Source of the DNA: Mycoplasmatota bacterium
Lineage (GTDB): Bacteria; Bacillota_I; Bacilli_A; Izemoplasmatales; Izemoplasmataceae
NCBI GenBank assembly: GCA_022712785.1
Contig: JAFLJX010000225.1
Coordinates: 1-7,542 of the forward strand
DNA length: 7,542 nucleotides
Direction: 5' to 3'
Within the stretch, counting starts at the first letter, position 1; every line of letters begins with the position of its first letter. Shown here one piece after another: positions 6,601 to 7,542 of the stretch. The translations under genes were made by a program, and so were the position numbers. The notes beneath the pieces are model-generated. The model was not told the origin of the DNA. It made no database searches and saw only the letters and a list, made by a program, of their open reading frames with translations.

Positions 6601-7143
6601 ATCCTTTGATATAAGGGTTATTATAGAGGTATTCAGAATGTTACGCATCATACTAAATACTATAATGAACTCTTCTTTTGACATTTTTTTAACAATCTTT
6701 GCCCTTTTTTGACTTATAAGACCGTAAATCATGTCGTAATCAACTCCACCTGATGAAATTAAACTGTTAGTTACATCATAATATGAAGAATCAAAGACAT
6801 TTCTTATTAGATTGCGGTATTTATAGTTTTCTAATAGTACTGCGAAATGAAAAAACAGATGTTCTTCTGCTTTTATGAAATTACCATTTGCTCCTTCTAG
6901 TAGTTTATCATATTTAGAGACTTGCTCATCCAATACCCTGTTAATTATGTACCAATAAAAGTCATCTTTATCTATGAAGTATTGATAGAAGCTACCCTTG
7001 GGTATTGATGCATCACTAACTATTCTATTTATGGATGCATTGTAATAGTTATTTGAAGAAAACTCTTTAAAACCTGCATCAAATATTTTCATTCTTTTCT
7101 GCTTTGTTAAATTGTAGAAAGTTTGTTTTGGAATTTGACTCAC
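6532..7143 (-). CDS. TetR/AcrR-family transcriptional regulator
   Basis: This is a dimeric ligand-responsive DNA-binding repressor of about 200 residues, normal for the family. Counting from the GTG at 7143, the helix-turn-helix domain covers about residues 12-58: KIFDAGFKEFSS (helix 1), then ASINRIVSDASIPKGSFYQYF (36-56) with the family's typical SxxxI...A.IpkGsFYqYF pattern. The C-terminal ligand domain (60-203) is helical and not diagnostic, so the inducer is unknown. The start is doubtful. GTG 7143 is the longest candidate but shares its first G with GGAGG, so it cannot be used with that ribosome binding site. ATT at 7134-7132 has ideal spacing and puts PKQTFYNL at the N-terminus, as in homologues. 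I give the outer limit here. Promoter and operator-like palindrome lie just upstream, suggesting self-repression; no adjacent target gene is seen. Confidence 0.92.
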   Translation of the reverse strand: MSQIPKQTFYNLTKQKRMKIFDAGFKEFSSNNYYNASINRIVSDASIPKGSFYQYFIDKDDFYWYIINRVLDEQVSKYDKLLEGANGNFIKAEEHLFFHFAVLLENYKYRNLIRNVFDSSYYDVTNSLISSGGVDYDMIYGLISQKRAKIVKKMSKEEFIIVFSMMRNILNTSIITLISKDLTTKDAIDFYQTQVNFLLKGIL

Positions 7144-7147
7144 CTCC
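7143..7147 (-). promoter_or_regulatory. tetR Shine-Dalgarno that decides the start codon
   Basis: GGAGG occupies 7147-7143 on the minus strand and is the only good ribosome binding site near the gene. Its distance to the in-frame GTG is zero (they overlap), whereas eight bases separate it from ATT 7134. In the other complete genes here, and in valS, GG/GAGG-type sites lie about 6-9 bases from the start. Confidence 0.7.
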
Positions 7148-7165
7148 AGGTTGTTTCATGACTTC

Positions 7166-7194
7166 ATTATATATGACCAGTGGTCGTATGTCAA
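7166..7194 (-). promoter_or_regulatory. Consensus SigA promoter of tetR
   Basis: The minus strand reads TTGACA (7194-7189), exactly 17 bases, then TATAAT (7171-7166): a perfect match to the SigA consensus in both hexamers and spacing. Transcription would start near 7158, giving a leader of roughly 15-25 bases. So strong a promoter for a regulator implies it is normally repressed. Confidence 0.92.
7171..7189. promoter_or_regulatory. TetR-type operator palindrome within the tetR promoter
   Basis: ATATGACCA, central G, TGGTCGTAT forms a 19-bp inverted repeat with one mismatch between its 9-base arms. It fills the spacer between the -35 and -10 boxes, so a bound repressor would block RNA polymerase. 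Size, symmetry and position are typical of TetR-family autoregulation. Binding by this particular protein is inferred. Confidence 0.8.
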
Positions 7195-7460
7195 GTTATT
7201 TGTTTGGCAAATTGCTATCAAGCGCTACGATAAACCACATTATACTAGGTTAACATAATAAGTTTGTTATCATTGGTATGAATCTTACATTTTTCTTAAT
7301 TTGATTGACACATTCTGTTTCAATATTTTTTTGGTGTGTATTTATATCCGATGAATTAATGAAACACTCACTTATTTGTGATTTAATTTTACATATTTCT
7401 ACTATTCATCAAATCATAAATGTGTTAAAAGGAATCTCTATTTGTCTCATGATTTCAAAA
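7195..7460. other. Intergenic region without recognised gene
   Basis: No reading frame with a ribosome binding site is seen on either strand. A TTGACA on the plus strand (7304-7309) and an AGTATAAT on the minus strand (around 7239-7246) have no matching partner hexamers. A 15-base sequence, AGGTTAACATAATAA at 7247-7261, recurs exactly at 3840-3854 near the threonine aldolase promoter. Otherwise nothing can be supported here. Confidence 0.5.
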
Positions 7461-7489
7461 AAATAGAACTGACAAAGTCAGTTCTATTT
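7461..7489 (-). terminator. Intrinsic terminator of the gene at the right edge
   Basis: AAATAGAACTGAC (7461-7473) and GTCAGTTCTATTT (7477-7489) form a perfect 13-bp stem with a three-base loop, followed on the minus strand by a further T-run (7460-7457). The stem includes the stop codon (7486-7484) and last Lys codon of the upstream gene. Confidence 0.93.
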
Positions 7490-7542
7490 AAGTACTTTTG
7501 CTATAATTTCTTCTATTGTTCCTACTGGTATAATTTCAAGTT
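7484..7542 (-). CDS. C-terminal end of an unidentified gene, possibly Lon protease
   Basis: Only 18 codons and a TAG stop are present: LEIIPVGTIEEIIAKVLK. The reading frame is supported by the terminator that immediately follows. The pattern IxxVxxIEEIxxxVL resembles the extreme C-terminus of S16-family proteases (Lon or the PDZ-S16 YlbL/SepM type). Gene order adds weak support: in Bacillus, lon, engB and valS lie in this order on one strand, as they would here. Eighteen residues are too few for a firm identification, so no symbol is given. Confidence 0.4.
   Translation of the reverse strand, partial: LEIIPVGTIEEIIAKVLK

Overview
The window is AT-rich bacterial DNA with strong GGAGG-type ribosome binding sites, SigA-type promoters, intrinsic terminators and a T-box leader. 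This points to a low-GC Gram-positive organism of the Bacilli. The gene content and a lon-like / engB / valS order on one strand fit Bacillales; a Gemella-like or staphylococcal-type genome is my best guess, but the genus cannot be fixed from this sequence.

Layout, left to right. Positions 1-717 (minus) hold the first 239 codons of valyl-tRNA synthetase (valS). Its leader, about 741-970 (minus), is a complete T-box riboswitch with its own promoter at 975-1003. Next is engB/ysxC (1235-1828, minus), a ribosome-assembly GTPase with its own terminator. Divergent from it is an unrecognised six-helix membrane protein (1939-2718, plus), which ends in a 14-bp hairpin shared with the converging threonine aldolase gene (2748-3761, minus). 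Oligoendopeptidase F (3957-5714, minus) follows, then about 800 bp without an intact gene. That stretch contains two strong hairpin terminators (5925-6001) and two decayed tandem repeat units of about 280 bp that appear to derive from the 3' end of the neighbouring TetR-family gene (6532-7143, minus). The regulator has a perfect consensus promoter with a 19-bp operator-like palindrome in its spacer. At the right edge (7484-7542, minus) are the last 18 codons of another gene, possibly lon, followed by its terminator.

How the genes relate. Most are separate housekeeping units, each with its own promoter or terminator, rather than one operon. valS is controlled by uncharged tRNA-Val. PepF (peptide cleavage) and threonine aldolase (threonine to glycine plus acetaldehyde) are both amino-acid salvage functions, but they have separate signals. 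The TetR protein probably represses itself, and no obvious target gene lies next to it.

The points most worth a second look are the tetR start site, where spacing and family alignment favour a rare ATT codon over the GTG buried in the Shine-Dalgarno, and the decaying tandem repeats downstream of tetR. I found no clearly new multi-gene system.
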